This document shows, in pieces, positions 4,452 through 5,154 of a stretch of DNA of 5,154 nt (its first letter is position 1; each line of letters opens with the position of its first letter). Where the stretch lies: NCBI GenBank assembly GCA_022574115.1, contig JACZSS010000263.1, positions 1 to 5,154 on the forward strand, in the 5' to 3' direction. Origin of the DNA: Candidatus Heimdallarchaeota archaeon (lineage in GTDB: Archaea; Asgardarchaeota; Heimdallarchaeia; Heimdallarchaeales; Kariarchaeaceae). The position numbers were made by a program, and so were the translations under genes. The notes beneath the pieces were generated by a model. It was given only the letters and a program-made list of their open reading frames with translations. It was not told the DNA's origin and made no database searches.

Positions 4452-4961
4452 ATGACAGAAATATCCCTTACCGATGAATTTACTCAACTACTCGACCTTT
4501 TGACCACGCTACGAAACGTGATCCTCAAGAAACCAACAGGAAGAAAAATCACTTCCCACTCAACCGACCGATCCCTGGACAATCAGGATATTATGAGATT
4601 GATTAACAGATGTATTGAACCTTCGTGCTTTTCTTATCTCACCGATATCGGCATGATATTATTGAACGAGATCGGTCTCTCTCCTAAATTTTGTTATATT
4701 CTCATCAATCGCTTGATAGGGCTCTACGGCAACAATGATGAGATTATGCAGCTCGCCTGCCAAAGGATAGAGGAGTTGGTCGCTCTGCTGGAGACCCAGC
4801 AAATACCTGTGGCGAAGGCTAGAGTGACTGAAACAATCTTTCTGAACCTTTTGGTTTACTTCGCACGCTTGGAATTCGCCACTGATATGCCGGTTGGAAT
4901 GGTCATATACAATAAATATGCAGTGCGGGTCAATCCTGACGAACCGGAGTCTGGCAAATGA
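4452..4961 (+). CDS. Unrecognised 169-residue helical protein, first secure gene of a coupled pair
   Basis: I do not recognise this protein. It appears almost entirely alpha-helical: a helix at about 7-26 (TDEFTQLLDLLTTLRNVILK), a polar loop (28-42), helices at about 44-54, 58-73, 77-93 and 95-116, and an extended C-terminus (about 147-161, PVGMVIYNKYAVRV) with an acidic tail. The helices are amphipathic and Leu/Ile-rich, and there is no clear membrane span or signal peptide. Four cysteines (54, 59, 81, 103) are not arranged as a known zinc motif. The stop codon overlaps the next start as ATGA (4958-4961), so the two are probably translated together and may interact. A GGAGGT site lies 12 nt upstream of the start. 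Base composition is somewhat richer in G+C than the preceding gap, consistent with real coding sequence. Function is not assigned. Confidence 0.75.
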   Translation: MTEISLTDEFTQLLDLLTTLRNVILKKPTGRKITSHSTDRSLDNQDIMRLINRCIEPSCFSYLTDIGMILLNEIGLSPKFCYILINRLIGLYGNNDEIMQLACQRIEELVALLETQQIPVAKARVTETIFLNLLVYFARLEFATDMPVGMVIYNKYAVRVNPDEPESGK

Positions 4962-5154
4962 CTCATACAGATAATTCTGTTACCAGCAGCGACCTGGTTT
5001 TACGGATCTCAATACTCGAACTAATTGGCCGATCCCCTACTTCGGAAAAAAAAATACTATCAATCTTTGCCCCGACAGACGACAAACAGGATAAACTCGT
5101 GGTCCGCCGCGCCATTACGCACTTGAAGGTGAAGAAACAGATCGGTTACATCAG
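4958..5154 (+). CDS. Winged-helix-like protein N-terminus, 3' partial
   Basis: Translation begins at the ATG overlapping the previous gene's TGA and stays open to the window edge, giving 65 residues. The segment resembles the first half of a winged helix: helix 1 SDLVLRISILELIGRS (about 11-26), helix 2 SEKKILSIF (29-37), a loop APTDDKQD, then a basic recognition-type helix KLVVRRAITHLKVKKQIGYI (46-65). The pattern 'RAITHLKVKKQIGYI' resembles 'QAIIRTLRTRKEIVTV' of the frameshifted gene to the left, so the two could be relatives. A run of nine A (5046-5054) falls inside and could invite slippage. DNA binding is an inference from fold-like spacing only. The family cannot be named from this fragment. 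Confidence 0.6.
   Translation, partial: MTHTDNSVTSSDLVLRISILELIGRSPTSEKKILSIFAPTDDKQDKLVVRRAITHLKVKKQIGYI

Noticed and set aside
5046..5054. Run of nine A as a frameshift or assembly error in the last gene
   Set aside because: The frame continues sensibly on both sides with the winged-helix-like helices in register, so no shift is needed.

Overview
The window looks like about 5 kb of an archaeal chromosome with roughly 40% G+C. An Asgard-type archaeon (Lokiarchaeia or Heimdallarchaeia grade) is my best guess, but only by impression. The supporting signs are a TATA-box-like element about 24 nt before a start codon with no Shine-Dalgarno (a leaderless promoter), a few genes with strong GGAGG sites, and archaeal-style winged-helix and PBP-domain proteins. 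No rRNA, tRNA, transposase or true CRISPR array is visible.

Left part (1-2693), ordinary and well kept. The window opens inside the 3' end of a periplasmic-binding-protein-like (PF12727 type) domain gene. This domain is usually fused to MoeA or linked to molybdate/tungstate handling. It meets, tail to tail, an unrecognised 134-residue protein gene on the minus strand. Upstream of that, on the same strand, lies a 261-residue MarR-like winged-helix regulator. The regulator is divergent from a 293-residue alpha/beta hydrolase of the monoacylglycerol-lipase/Hydrolase_4 type. Their shared 137-bp intergenic region holds two imperfect dyads next to the regulator start and a TATA box for the hydrolase, so local autoregulation and control of the hydrolase are plausible.

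Middle part (2694-4451), eroded and repeat-rich. An M20 metallopeptidase gene breaks off immediately after its GHMDTV metal-binding motif. Beyond the break come a possible small insertion bounded by 9-bp direct repeats, a hairpin, and a tandem array of two perfect 42-bp repeats plus one diverged copy. Each perfect copy carries a GAAGT-N6-ACTTC dyad. Next are a short leucine-rich-repeat-like ORF on the minus strand, a small winged-helix-like gene with an excellent Shine-Dalgarno but an apparent frameshift, a GATC microsatellite, and about 420 bp with no secure gene.

Right part (4452-5154), a tight operon. An unrecognised helical 169-residue protein overlaps, by ATGA, a second gene that runs off the window and begins with a winged-helix-like fold. 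No known system is recognised. The best leads for something new are the repeat/dyad array beside broken genes and the coupled orphan pair at the right edge.
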